Assembly: GCA_963761005.1 (NCBI GenBank)
Contig: CAVXFK010000002.1
Coordinates: 1 to 64,000 of the forward strand
Direction of reading: 5' to 3'
Length of the DNA stretch: 64,000 nucleotides
DNA from: DASWJZ01 sp963761005
GTDB lineage: Bacteria > Pseudomonadota > Alphaproteobacteria > Rhizobiales > Afifellaceae
The position numbers and the translations under genes are program-made. The notes under the pieces were generated by a model that did not search any database, had not been told where the DNA came from, and saw nothing but the letters and a program-made list of their open reading frames with translations. This document shows, in pieces, positions 51,699 through 60,986 of this stretch. The stretch's first letter is position 1, and the number at the start of each line of letters is the position of its first letter.

Positions 51699-53959
51699 TT
51701 CGGCGCTCCCGCATAGCTGACTGCGATCTCTTCCGGCGAGGCGCCGTCGACGACGAGCGACGTCTCGATCGCATAAAGAAGCGCCACGCGCGCGTGGTAG
51801 CGCGCGCCCATCGCCTCGCCGCGCGTCGGCACGACGACCGGCTCAGGCAACTTCCCGCGTGCATAGTGCGCCGCGTTCTTCCCGAGCGCGCGATAGTGCG
51901 CGAGCGTCGTGATCGGCGCGTTCGAGAAGAGCTCGAGATTGTTATGCGGGAGGCGGTCCTTCTGATGGATGACCGCGGTGCCCTTCGCCTGGATGCCGAT
52001 GCCGACGCCGGAGCCCGCAAGCCGCGCCGCGCTCAGGCCAAGGAACGAAGTGTCGGCGGTATGCAGCATGCGCACGATCCGCGCGGCAGCGCCGCCTTCC
52101 TCGATCCCTTCGACGAGTCCCTGCAGGAGCTCGGCGAGCGGAATGCCGCCGAGCGTGCGGAAGAACTTGATGCCGAAGGCAGGCGAGACGCCGATCACTA
52201 CTTCCGTCGGCGAGGTTCCGACCTTCGCGGGTCCCATCGTTCTGAAAGTGATGTCGGACGCGGCGTAACGCGCGAACTCTTCCTCCTGCGAGAGCACCGT
52301 CTCGCGGTCGAGCACGTCACGGATCGCGTGGATCTCCTGGCGCCGCGCCTCGGTGAGACGGTAGCCGGTACCGGGGCCGAGGTAGTCGTTCGGGTCGTTG
52401 ACGGCGGAGAGGACTTTTCCGTCGCGGATGACCGCCGACGTCTGCAGATAGTCACCGGAGATTCTGAGCTTCACGAGCCAGAGCAGACTTTCCGCCTCCT
52501 CCTGGAAGCCACGCTTGGCAAGTGCCTTGATGACGTCGACGACGTTGATGCAGCGCGCCTTGATCTCCTCGGAGATCAGCGAGACATCGCGCGGCCGGTA
52601 GCTTTCGGTCTCATCCGAGCCTGAGGCGGTGAGAACGCTCGCCTTCATCGCCGCGGTCGGCACTCCGAGCGCCAACTCCTCGAACACCGCGGAGAGCGCG
52701 TCGAGCGCCCGGCGCCTCAGATCGAGGGCGCGATCTTCTAGGATCGGGGTCAGCCCTCCGTCCGCCTCGAAGTCGCGCTGCAGGACCAGAAAATCCTCCA
52801 GCTCCTCGCCGTTCAAAAGCGAGGGGTTGAAGGAGTTGTCGTATTTCAGGATCGATCCGAAGCCGGAGCAGATCAGGTCGGAGCCGGCGATCAGAAAAGG
52901 GAGGATCTTCGCACCGACTCGAATCTCCGACTCCGTCGAGCGCGCGTCATTGCCGCTTGCGCATTCGAGATCGAGCCAGACGGCGAGAAGGTTCTCCGCC
53001 ATCAGCTCGCGTATGCCGCCGGGCACGGTCGCCGTCAGCGGGGCGCCATCGACGCCGCCGTTCTGCGTTCCCTGCACGCCCATGCCGCGCTGCAGGCAGA
53101 GGCAGCGTGCTTCCAGGTAGAGCAGCGACTTCGACTCATGGAAGCCCATGAGTAGCTCCGAGCCGGCGCCCGAGGTGCAGCGCATCTTGATGCCGCGTGA
53201 GGCGTAGGCGGAGGCGAGGAAGGCTTTCGACCACGGCGTGTCGTCGCCGTCGATGAAGGTGCGCTCCGTGCCGTAGACGGACACCGTCTCGGCGTAGGAG
53301 GTGAAGCCGGCCATGCCGATCTGCAGTTCCTCCGCCTCCTCGCTCGAGCATTGGAACAACGTTCCGGCGCGGCCGACCGCTGCGCCGACGCAGCAGGCAA
53401 GCGCGTTCGACCAAGCATTCCGCGAGACGCGCATCGTCGTCTCGATCTCGTCGAACCCGAGCGCCACCGCGATCGCCGCGTCGGCCGCAAGCTGCAGCGG
53501 ATCGTCCTTGGCGTTCGTCACATGCGCCTGGTTGCCGGGAGTCTTGCGCGCCCGCATTTTCGAATAAGCGAAGGCAATCTCCATCGCCGAGAGCTCGGCG
53601 ACGACCTCCGCCAGCTTCGCCGGCGTCATGCCGTGGGCCAAGCGCACGAGCTCGGTGCGCGGCACGTTCATGTCGACCAGCATGCGCGCGATCTGAGGCG
53701 AGGGGATCGCCATCGCCTCCGGCGCGACCTTGGGGTCGATGTGGTAGCGCGCGATGAAGACATCGATCATGTCGAACTCGGCGGCAGCAACGCCGTCCAT
53801 CGCGGCGATGCGGCCGTCCTCGATGGCGATTCCGGGCTTTGGATCGTGCGGGCTGTTGAACGCCGCGAAGCCGTTGTCGGCATCCTCCACGGCGAACATG
53901 TCGAGCCGGAGCGGCCGCTCGTCCCAATCCGCAAACCGTCGCCAGCGATTGGCCGACAT
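51680..53959 (-). CDS. B12-dependent diol/glycerol dehydratase, fused large and medium subunits
   Basis: A 759-residue protein. Residues about 1-555 are the catalytic large subunit: KTPGNQAHVTNAKDDPLQLA (substrate and metal-ligand region), FDEIETTMRVSRNAWSNALA, TFIDGDDTPWSKAFLASAYA, CTSGAGSELLMGFHESKS and QGTQNGGVDG. From about 575 the medium subunit follows in the same frame (TEVVIGVSPAFGIKFFRTLGG, GSGVGIGIQAKGTAVIHQKD, PEPVVVPTRGEAMGARYHARVA), the part that holds B12 with the large subunit. The enzyme dehydrates 1,2-diols or glycerol to aldehydes through an adenosyl radical. I chose the ATG at 53959. I see no reactivase, adenosyltransferase or shell gene nearby, so it is non-compartmentalised here. 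Confidence 0.9.
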   Translation of the reverse strand: MSANRWRRFADWDERPLRLDMFAVEDADNGFAAFNSPHDPKPGIAIEDGRIAAMDGVAAAEFDMIDVFIARYHIDPKVAPEAMAIPSPQIARMLVDMNVPRTELVRLAHGMTPAKLAEVVAELSAMEIAFAYSKMRARKTPGNQAHVTNAKDDPLQLAADAAIAVALGFDEIETTMRVSRNAWSNALACCVGAAVGRAGTLFQCSSEEAEELQIGMAGFTSYAETVSVYGTERTFIDGDDTPWSKAFLASAYASRGIKMRCTSGAGSELLMGFHESKSLLYLEARCLCLQRGMGVQGTQNGGVDGAPLTATVPGGIRELMAENLLAVWLDLECASGNDARSTESEIRVGAKILPFLIAGSDLICSGFGSILKYDNSFNPSLLNGEELEDFLVLQRDFEADGGLTPILEDRALDLRRRALDALSAVFEELALGVPTAAMKASVLTASGSDETESYRPRDVSLISEEIKARCINVVDVIKALAKRGFQEEAESLLWLVKLRISGDYLQTSAVIRDGKVLSAVNDPNDYLGPGTGYRLTEARRQEIHAIRDVLDRETVLSQEEEFARYAASDITFRTMGPAKVGTSPTEVVIGVSPAFGIKFFRTLGGIPLAELLQGLVEGIEEGGAAARIVRMLHTADTSFLGLSAARLAGSGVGIGIQAKGTAVIHQKDRLPHNNLELFSNAPITTLAHYRALGKNAAHYARGKLPEPVVVPTRGEAMGARYHARVALLYAIETSLVVDGASPEEIAVSYAGAPKWASAR

Positions 53960-54236
53960 GAGCGACTCTCCAACCACCCGGGTTCTCAGGAGACTCCCCT
54001 GACCTTGCGGGCGATGCTTCCCTCGGTCAAGCACCGACTGTTTTGCGCTCGGTCGGCAGTCAGCCGCCGCGCGCTTCGGCACAGCTTCCATTGAACAAGC
54101 GGCAAACCAACGCGCTTCGATGAAAGCGCCTGTGTGAATGCAGTGGCGCAGGGCCAGTACCAACTCGCCGGCGTTCCATTGTGACCTCGAACTTGACGGC
54201 TCACGGGCCCCCCAATAGTCTCAGTTAGTGAAATGT
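53960..54236. other. Divergent control region between dehydratase and importer
   Basis: About 280 bp with no plausible gene. It must hold the dehydratase promoter on the minus strand and the importer promoter on the plus strand, but I cannot place either with confidence. A TGAATGCA at 54135-54142 is isolated from any matching -10 or -35. Confidence 0.45.
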
Positions 54237-54255
54237 TGTCCCAGTGAATGGGATT
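54237..54255 (+). promoter_or_regulatory. Candidate IclR operator of the importer operon
   Basis: TGTCCCAGT-G-AATGGGATT is an imperfect copy of the perfect palindrome at 58997-59015 (TGTCCCATT-C-AATGGGACA); 15 of 19 positions agree. It ends 4 bases before the ATG at 54260 and covers the alternative ATG at 54248, so repression is the likely mode. Confidence 0.55.
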
Positions 54256-54259
54256 AGAG

Positions 54260-55780
54260 ATGACACGGGGCGGGGACGCGCTTTTAGAGGTCCGTGGGCT
54301 TTGCAAGCGTTTCGGTGGGACCGAGGCGCTGCGCAATGTCGACTTCTCCGTCCTGCCCGGCGAGATCCATGCACTCCTCGGTGCGAACGGCGCCGGCAAG
54401 TCGACTCTGATCAAGGTGCTCGCCGGCGTCCACACCGCCGATGCGGGCGAGATCAGGATCGCCGGCCGGCCGCGCGACCAGCAACTGGTGCGCCGCCACA
54501 TCGCCTTCGTCCACCAGGATCTCGGCCTGATCGAGACGTTCAGCGTCGGCGAGAACATGGCCATGGGCTATGGGTATCCGCGGCGGTGGAAGTTCATCGA
54601 CTGGAAGGCGGTGAACCGCGTCGCGGCGGAGGCTCTCGAGTTCCTCGGTTCGCCGCTGCCGCTCGACCGGCCGGTCAGCGAGCTGACGCGCGCCGAGAAA
54701 TCGATCGTGGCGATCGCCCGCGCGCTCGTCGAAAAGGTCGAGCTTCTGGTGCTTGACGAGCCGACGGCTAGCTTGCCTGAAGCTGACGTCGGCCGGCTTT
54801 TCGACGTGCTCTTCAGGGTCCGCGAACGGAACGCCAGCGTCATCTACGTCACGCACCGCCTCGACGAGGTCTTCCGGATCGCCGACGCGGTGACGGTGCT
54901 CCGCGACGGGCGCACGGTCGCGGTCTATCGGCCTGTCACGCTGTCGCCTGAGCAGCTCGTGACCGACATCGTCGGTCGCGCGCCGGTGGCGCTCCTGATG
55001 TCGCGCAAGAAGCGGCGGGGCGTGCCTGCGCTCGAGGTGGAGGGGCTTCGCGCCGGCACGGTGGGGCCGATCGACTTTCATGTCGGCGTCGGCGAGATCG
55101 TCGGGTTGGCGGGGCTGAGAGGGCAGGGGCACGAGGTCGTAGGGCGCGCGATCGCCGGTGTGCTCAACCGCGACGCCGGCGTCGTCCGCATCAACGGTGT
55201 CGAGGCGAAGATCGACGCGCCGGCGGCCGCGATTGCGGCCGGGCTCGGCTTCGCGACGGGAAAGCGCGCCGAGGAGGCGCTCGCCGGCACCTTGACCGTG
55301 AAGGAGAACCTCTTCCTCAACCCGTTGAACTTCGGCCACAAATCGTTCCGGCTGAAGAGCCGCAGCAAGGAGCGGACGGCCGCGCGGGATATCCTGGCGA
55401 AATTCGACGTGCGCCCGGTCGATCCGGAGCGCGACATCTCCACCCTTTCGGGCGGCAACCAGCAGAAGGTCGTACTCGCCCGCTGGGCCGGTCGCCGCTA
55501 CAAGCTCCTCATCCTCGAAGAGCCGACGATCGGCGTCGACTTCGGCGCGAAGTCGGAAATCTACCGGATGATGGCCGAGGACGCCGCGGCCGGCACTTCG
55601 TCGATCATCATCTCCTCGGACTTGGACGAGCTCGCGCAGATCTGCGACCGCGTGCTTGCCTTCAGCCGCGGGCGGATCGTGGCGGAGATATCGCGTCCTG
55701 ATCTGAGCGTTGCCGCGCTGACCCACGCCGTGAGTGGGGCGGCGGCGGTCGCCAAGACACAGAGCGCGGCGCTGCAATGA
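54260..55780 (+). CDS. Sugar ABC importer ATPase, two-domain (RbsA-type)
   Basis: A 506-residue protein. The first domain has Walker A GANGAGKST, a degenerate signature (SELTRAEKSIVAIARAL) and Walker B LLVLDEPTASLP. The second has a degenerate Walker A (GLRGQGHEVVGRAI) with intact signature LSGGNQQKVVLARW and LLILEEPTIGVD. This asymmetry is normal for RbsA-type proteins. The start is set at ATG 54260 because the upstream ATG is inside the operator. Its stop overlaps the permease start by 4 bases. Confidence 0.9.
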   Translation: MTRGGDALLEVRGLCKRFGGTEALRNVDFSVLPGEIHALLGANGAGKSTLIKVLAGVHTADAGEIRIAGRPRDQQLVRRHIAFVHQDLGLIETFSVGENMAMGYGYPRRWKFIDWKAVNRVAAEALEFLGSPLPLDRPVSELTRAEKSIVAIARALVEKVELLVLDEPTASLPEADVGRLFDVLFRVRERNASVIYVTHRLDEVFRIADAVTVLRDGRTVAVYRPVTLSPEQLVTDIVGRAPVALLMSRKKRRGVPALEVEGLRAGTVGPIDFHVGVGEIVGLAGLRGQGHEVVGRAIAGVLNRDAGVVRINGVEAKIDAPAAAIAAGLGFATGKRAEEALAGTLTVKENLFLNPLNFGHKSFRLKSRSKERTAARDILAKFDVRPVDPERDISTLSGGNQQKVVLARWAGRRYKLLILEEPTIGVDFGAKSEIYRMMAEDAAAGTSSIIISSDLDELAQICDRVLAFSRGRIVAEISRPDLSVAALTHAVSGAAAVAKTQSAALQ

Positions 55781-56833
55781 CCGCCAGCCGCAACTGCGAC
55801 CTGAAGGACGAGCGGCCGGTCGAGATGCCGCCGATCGCGCCGCCGCACGAGCCACCGGCGACGCCGGAACGACGCGGTGCGAAGGCGTTCGTCCTCCACG
55901 TTCTTTCCGTCCACGGGCTTCTCGTCTTCGGCTTCGCGCTCGTCATCGTCTTCTCGTTCCTGTTGCCGCAGACCTTCACCGGCACCCAGACTTTCCGCGC
56001 GATCCTCGGGAACAACACGACCGTGGCGCTTCTCGCCATGGCCGAGATGATCGTGATCTCGACCGGCAACTACGATCTCTCGATCGCCTACAATGTCGGG
56101 CTCATGCACATCACGGCGATGGGCCTTCTGACGGACCTCTATCTGCCGTGGCCCTTCGTCGTGATCGCGACGATCGGGATCGGCGGCCTGATCGGCTGGA
56201 TCAACGGCGTCGCTGGTCGAATACGCCAAGATCGACTCCTTCATCGCCACGCTCGGCGTTGGCACCATCCTCTATGGTGTCGGTTCCTGGTACACGAACG
56301 GCACGCAGCTCGTCGGCAACGTTCCGATCGCCTTCGCCGACCTGAACGATGCCAAGCTCTTCTCGATTCCGCTCCCGACCTACATGGTCGCAGCGGTCGC
56401 GATCCTCGCCTGGGTCTGCCTCGAGCATCTGCCGGTCGGGCGCCATCTCTATGCCATCGGCTCGAACCGCAGGGCGGCGGAGCTGACCGGCGTTCCCGCG
56501 CGGCGGCTGGTGATGGGCGCCTTCGTGTGCAGCGGCCTCGTCGTCGGATTGGCGGGCGTGCTCCTCGCCGCGCGGCTGCAGGTGGCGCAAAGCTCGGTCG
56601 GTCCGGAATTTCTGCTGCCGGCGTTCGTCGGCGCGCTGCTCGGCGCGACGACCGTCAGGCCCGGTCGCGTCAATGCCTGGGGCACGATCATCGCTGTGCT
56701 CGTGCTCGCCGTCGGCATCGCCGGGCTGCAGCAGCTTGGGAACTCGTTCTTCGCCGAGCCGATCTTCCAGGGCGCCGCCCTGATCATCTCCGTCGGCTTG
56801 GCAGGCTACGCCGCTCGCCGGCGCAAGCGGTGA
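55777..56833 (+). pseudogene. Sugar ABC importer permease, one frameshift
   Basis: A CUT2 permease with family motifs LLAMAEMIVISTGNYDLSIAYN (a variant of the usual GIDLSVG) and PAFVGALLGATTVRPGRVN. The frame shifts within AACGGCGTCGCTGGTCG (56204-56219). Removing one G gives NGVLVEYAKIDSFIATLGVG and a natural stop at 56833 (about 351 residues). Central loss would kill the transporter, so a consensus error is likely given its conserved neighbours. Confidence 0.83.
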
Positions 56834-56896
56834 AGCAAGAAGAGATGGAGAGAACCGTCTTCACAAGTGTTTGGGTTGAGGAAGGGAGGAATTCGC

Positions 56897-58013
56897 ATGA
56901 ACAGGTTTACGTAAGCATCTGCTCTCGGGTGCCGTCGCCGCGCTTGCGGCCACCACGCTCATGAGCGCCGCCTTCGCGGACGAGGTTCTCGACCGCATGA
57001 AGGCGGACATCGCCCGCTCGGTCGGTCCGCAGACGACGTGGGACGGCCCGACCACCGGACCGAAGGCCGCCAAGGACAAGTCCATCGTCTACGTGTCGCT
57101 CACCCAGAACTCGAGCGGCAACGCCGACTCCGCGCGCGGCGCGGAGGAAGCGTCGAAGGTGCTCGGCTGGAAGTTCACGCTGATGGACGGCAAGGGCACC
57201 GCGACCGGCGGTGCCGACGCGCTCGCCCAGGCGATCGCGCTGAAGCCCGACGCGATCATCCTCGGCTCGGTCTCGATCGAGAACAACAAGAGCCTGATCC
57301 AGCAGGCGAACGACGCCGGCATCGTCGTCATCGGCTGGCACGCCACCGACAAGCCCGGCCCGGTCGCCGATCCCAAGGTCTTCACCAATGTCGGCACCGA
57401 TCCCTGGGATATCGCCTACACCGCCGGCGAATACGCCGTCGTCGATTCCAACGGGACGGCGCAGGCGGAAGTCATCAGCGACCGGCAATATCCGATCGTG
57501 GTGACGAAGAGCGACGGCATCGAGAAGGCCATCGCCGAGTGCAGCGGCTGCAAGCTTCTCTCCGAAGACAACGCGCCTTTCGGCGAGGTTCCGCAGCGCA
57601 CGCCCGGGCTGATCAGCTCGCTGCTCCAGCGCTTTGGCAGCAATCTCGGCTACATCCTCACGTTCAATGAGGTGTATTTCGATTTTGCCGTGCCGACGCT
57701 GAAGGCCGCCGGCATCGATCCCAGCGCGCCACCGCATCTGGTCGCCGCCGGTGATGGCAGCGAATCGGCCTATCAGCGCATTCGGAACGGCCAGTATCAG
57801 GTCGCGACCGTCCCCGAGCCGGCGGTGATGCACGGCTGGCAACTGGTCGACGAGTTGAACCGCGCCTTCAACGGGCAGCCTCCTTCGGGCTTCGTGACCA
57901 AGGTCCACCTCGTGACCAAGGACAACGTCGACGCCGACGGTGGCGACAAGAACCGCTTCGAGCCGTCGAACAATTATCGCGAGCACTACAAAGAGATCTG
58001 GGGCGTGCAATAG
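56897..58013 (+). pseudogene. Periplasmic sugar-binding protein, one frameshift in the signal peptide
   Basis: ATG 56897 follows GGGAGGAATTCGC. It reads MNRFT and then hits TAA; deleting T56912 gives MNRFTKHLLSGAVAALAATT, cleavage at AFA-DEV, and the type-I binding fold (SIVYVSLTQNSSGNADSARG, KPDAIILGSVSIENNKSLIQ, VVIGWHATDKPGP, YILTFNEVYFDFAVP). The repaired protein is about 371 residues. It supplies the substrate to the RbsA/RbsC-like pair. The unknown ligand may be a polyol or sugar. Confidence 0.85.
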
Positions 58014-58087
58014 GCGAGAGCTTCAGAAGCGCCGGCGCGGGCTTGCCTGCGCCGGCACGATCCTTAGAAAACATGGACATGTGATCC

Positions 58088-58954
58088 TTGACCCGGGCAA
58101 AGCGAACGGCGAGTCTGGCGGCGAAACCTGCATCGCTTGCTGCGCCTTTGCCCAAATTGCCCAGACGAAAGTCGGTCGAGCCCGCTCCTGAAGCGCCGAT
58201 TGGAACGCTTGAGCGGGGCCTCTCCATCCTGCAGTTCTTCAAGCGCTCGCCGGAGGCGACGATTCCGGAGGTTGCAGTTGCCGTTGGCCTCAGCCGCTCG
58301 ACCACCTACCGGATCGCCGAGCGGTTGCACGAGCTCGGATTCCTGGAGGTCAACAGCACGACCAACCGCTGGCGGCTCGGGCGCGAGGCGGTGCAGCTCG
58401 GCGTCGTGGCGCTCCAGTCGACCGACGTGATGCAGGTTGCGCCGGAGCTCTTGCGCCTCCTGCTCGAAATGGCGGGCGAGGCCGTCAACCTCGCGGTGTT
58501 CGACGCCGACAGCATGGTGCTGCTCTACCGTGAGCAGGGTCCGCAGTCGGTGACCATCAGCTCGCGGCTCGGCTCGCACCGCCCGATGCACGCGAGCGCC
58601 GTCGGCAAGGCGTTTCTCTCGGCGATGGACGACAGGGAGCGCCGCGTGCTTCTCGGTCGCGTCTCTCTCAAGCGATACACCGACAGCACGATCACCAGCG
58701 CCGTCGCGCTCGAACGCGAGATCGCCGAGATCAAGAGTCGCGGCTATGCGATCGATCACAGCGAATTCGAGGCGACGCTTGCGTGCACCGCGGCGGCGGT
58801 CTTCGACCATCGGCGACAGCCGGTCGCGGCGATCAGCGTATCGGGACCGGCGGAGCGTGTTTTGCCGCAGATCGATCGCATCGGCGGCCTGGTCACGGAG
58901 ACAGCCAAGGCGATCTCCGAGCGGCTCGGCTTCGTGCGCGGCACGTTGCCTTGA
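58088..58954 (+). CDS. IclR-family transcriptional regulator
   Basis: A 288-residue protein. After about 38 basic, Ala/Pro-rich residues come the winged helix (GTLERGLSILQFFKRSPEAT, IPEVAVAVGLSRSTTYRIAE) and the IclR effector domain with its GAF-like core (VNLAVFDADSMVLLYREQGP, HRPMHASAVGKAFLSAM, IDHSEFEATLACTAAAVFD). The start is a TTG at 58088. IclR proteins usually bind 15-20 bp palindromes and respond to carboxylic or keto acids. The palindrome 36 bp beyond its stop is the best candidate site. Confidence 0.88.
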   Translation: MTRAKRTASLAAKPASLAAPLPKLPRRKSVEPAPEAPIGTLERGLSILQFFKRSPEATIPEVAVAVGLSRSTTYRIAERLHELGFLEVNSTTNRWRLGREAVQLGVVALQSTDVMQVAPELLRLLLEMAGEAVNLAVFDADSMVLLYREQGPQSVTISSRLGSHRPMHASAVGKAFLSAMDDRERRVLLGRVSLKRYTDSTITSAVALEREIAEIKSRGYAIDHSEFEATLACTAAAVFDHRRQPVAAISVSGPAERVLPQIDRIGGLVTETAKAISERLGFVRGTLP

Positions 58955-58989
58955 CGCTCCGCCTGGCGCTGTCTACCGTCTCATTTGAT

Positions 58990-59022
58990 GAGAGCGTGTC
59001 CCATTCAATGGGACATCCTCTC
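58990..59022 (+). promoter_or_regulatory. 33-bp nested palindrome upstream of KdgD-like gene, candidate IclR operator
   Basis: GAGAG, 2 bp, TGTCCCATT, central C, AATGGGACA, 2 bp, CTCTC: perfect 9-bp inner arms plus symmetric 5-bp outer arms. It lies 19 bp before the chosen GTG at 59042. A related 19-bp site precedes the importer ATPase (54237). The symmetry and position suit a regulator dimer or tetramer. Confidence 0.65.
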
Positions 59023-59041
59023 AAGCCAGCGGATTGAGCAC

Positions 59042-60004
59042 GTGACGCCAGCCCGAGAAGTTCTGAAGCGGCGGATATCGGAAGGCATCCTGGCCTTCCC
59101 GGCGACGCCCTTCGATGAGCGGGGGGCCGTGGACGCCGAGAAGTTTCAAAGTCATCTGGTCGAGCTTGCGAGGCATCGCCCCTGTGCGATCGTTGCGGCA
59201 GGCGGAGCTGGCGAGCTTTTCTCGCTGTCGCTGGCGGAGCACGAGGTCCTGATCCGCGCCGCGGTCGCAGCAACGCCAGAGATTCCGGTCGTTGCCGGGG
59301 TTGGGTTCGGCGTTGCGATCGCTTGCGACATGGCGCGGAGCGCGGAGGAGTCGGGCGCCGCGGCGGTTCTTCTTTTTCCGCCCTATCTCGTCGGCTCCGA
59401 ACAGGAGGGGCTTGCGGCCTACGTCGAGGCGGTCTGCCGGTCGACCTCGCTTGCCGTCATCGTCTACAGCCGGGGGAACGGTGTTCTTGCGCCGGGTTCC
59501 GCGCTTCGCCTTGCCGAGACCTGCCCGAACCTGATCGCGCTCAAGGACGGCACCGGCGACTTCGAGGCGCTGACGATCCTGAAACAGCAGGCCGGCGACC
59601 GGCTGGTGCTGATCAACGGCGTGCCCACCGCCGAGATGATCGTGCCGCAATGCTTCGCGATCGGCATCCGCAGCTACACCTCGGCAGTCTTCACGTTTCT
59701 TCCGGGGCTTGCCACGCGATACTTCCAGGCCGTCCGCGATAACGACCGAGACACATTCGAGCGCATTCTCCGCGATTTCTACGTACCGCTCAGTGCGATC
59801 CGCAGCCGCAAGAAAGGCTACGCTGTCTCAATCATGAAGGCAGGGCTCAGAATCGTCGGCCGGTCGGCCGGCCGCGTGCGTCCGCCACTTGTCGACCTCT
59901 CCGCAGGCGAGGAAGCCGAGCTTGCAGCGCTCATCGAGCGAATCCTTGCGGAAGCCAGCGAGGCGCCGCGCTACGGCGCCTCTGCCGCCGGGGCGAGTGG
60001 GTGA
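59042..60004 (+). CDS. 5-dehydro-4-deoxyglucarate dehydratase-like (KdgD, DapA/NAL superfamily)
   Basis: A 320-residue TIM-barrel class-I lyase. The opening ISEGILAFPATPFDERGAVD, the loop AAGGAGELFSLSLAEHE, VVAGVGFGVAIACD, LLFPPYLVGSEQEGL and VIVYSRGNG are KdgD-type. The Schiff-base lysine is in LIALKDGTGD, and the C-terminal RSRKKGYAVSIMKAGLRIVG is typical. KdgD dehydrates and decarboxylates 5-keto-4-deoxyglucarate to 2-oxoglutarate semialdehyde. I chose the GTG at 59042; an earlier start would place the operator inside the gene. Tyr-Ser-Arg replaces the usual Tyr-Asn-Arg, so substrate may differ. Confidence 0.82.
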   Translation: MTPAREVLKRRISEGILAFPATPFDERGAVDAEKFQSHLVELARHRPCAIVAAGGAGELFSLSLAEHEVLIRAAVAATPEIPVVAGVGFGVAIACDMARSAEESGAAAVLLFPPYLVGSEQEGLAAYVEAVCRSTSLAVIVYSRGNGVLAPGSALRLAETCPNLIALKDGTGDFEALTILKQQAGDRLVLINGVPTAEMIVPQCFAIGIRSYTSAVFTFLPGLATRYFQAVRDNDRDTFERILRDFYVPLSAIRSRKKGYAVSIMKAGLRIVGRSAGRVRPPLVDLSAGEEAELAALIERILAEASEAPRYGASAAGASG

Positions 60005-60007
60005 TGC

Positions 60008-60976
60008 ATGCGAATTGCGCTCTGGGACATCGCCGCCACGCAACGGAAACGGCTCGAGGCCTTGCTCCCGGGCGATGAGTTCGTCGACATCCCGGTTGAG
60101 ACCGCACGGCCCTTCGACATAGACGTCCTGATCGCATCGCGCTTCGCCGCAAAGGATTCGAGCCGCGCACGCTTTCGGCTGCTGCAGCTCCCCGGAGCCG
60201 GAACGGACAAGATCGACTTCTCCGCGCTCCCAGGCGAGCCGTGGGTGTGCAACGCCTTCGAGCACGAAACTCCGATCGCGGAATACGTGTTTGCGGCGAT
60301 CCTGGACCATGGACTCGGATTTGGTGCGCTGACGAACGAGATCTCAAAACGCGGCTGGGCCGACGCCTATTTCAATCGCGTGCCGCACGGGGAGATCGCG
60401 GGGCTCACATTGGGCCTCATCGGCCTCGGACATATCGGCCGCGCTATCGCACGCCGCGCGAAGGCGTTCGACATGCGCGTGATGGCGACGACCGCAACCC
60501 GCCGCGAGCACGAGCCGAACGTGGACTGGCTTGGCACGTCCGACCGGCTTTCAGAGCTTCTGGCGAAGTCCGATTTCGTCGTGCTCGCCTGTCCTTTGAA
60601 TGACTTGACCCGAGGCATGATCTCCGCGCGCGAGCTTGGCCGCATGAAGCCCTCCGCGCTTCTGATCAATATCGCCCGCGCGGAGATCGCGGTGGAGAAG
60701 GACTTGTACGAAGCCTTGAGGGACGGTGTCATTGCCGACGCCGTGCTCGACACCTGGTTTCGGTATCCGGCGACGATCGACGATCCGGTCGAACCCGCCA
60801 ACCTTCCCTTCGCCAGCCTTCCGAACGTGCGGATGACCGCGCACTCCGCCGCCTGGACGGACGGAGTTTGGGTGCGCCGCACGAAGGTCTTCGCTGACAA
60901 CATTGCCCGCCTCAAGGACGGAAGGCCGCTTCTGAACGTCGTTCGCGCGCCGGCCGCGGAAGCACTCCAGGCATAA
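60008..60976 (+). CDS. D-2-hydroxyacid dehydrogenase
   Basis: A 322-residue NAD(P)-dependent enzyme with the Rossmann motif LGLIGLGHIGRAIARR, catalytic Arg (LLINIARAEIAVEKD) and catalytic His (MTAHSAAWTDG). The usual Glu-containing DVFxxEP is replaced by LDTWFRYPATIDDPVEP, so the triad is atypical. Starts 3 bp after the KdgD-like stop, hence translationally coupled. It may reduce a 2-keto acid from the same pathway. Confidence 0.84.
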   Translation: MRIALWDIAATQRKRLEALLPGDEFVDIPVETARPFDIDVLIASRFAAKDSSRARFRLLQLPGAGTDKIDFSALPGEPWVCNAFEHETPIAEYVFAAILDHGLGFGALTNEISKRGWADAYFNRVPHGEIAGLTLGLIGLGHIGRAIARRAKAFDMRVMATTATRREHEPNVDWLGTSDRLSELLAKSDFVVLACPLNDLTRGMISARELGRMKPSALLINIARAEIAVEKDLYEALRDGVIADAVLDTWFRYPATIDDPVEPANLPFASLPNVRMTAHSAAWTDGVWVRRTKVFADNIARLKDGRPLLNVVRAPAAEALQA

Positions 60977-60986
60977 TGGCTGAGCC

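Noticed and set aside
50545..52020. A 491-codon minus-strand frame spanning the hydrolase and part of the dehydratase
   Set aside because: Only its 3' part (from ATG 51240) is a protein family member; the front is a shadow of the dehydratase genes.
54135..54142. TGAATGCA between the dehydratase and the importer
   Set aside because: Intergenic, but without the A-rich hexamer or TTGCG box on either strand, so not included in the GntR set.
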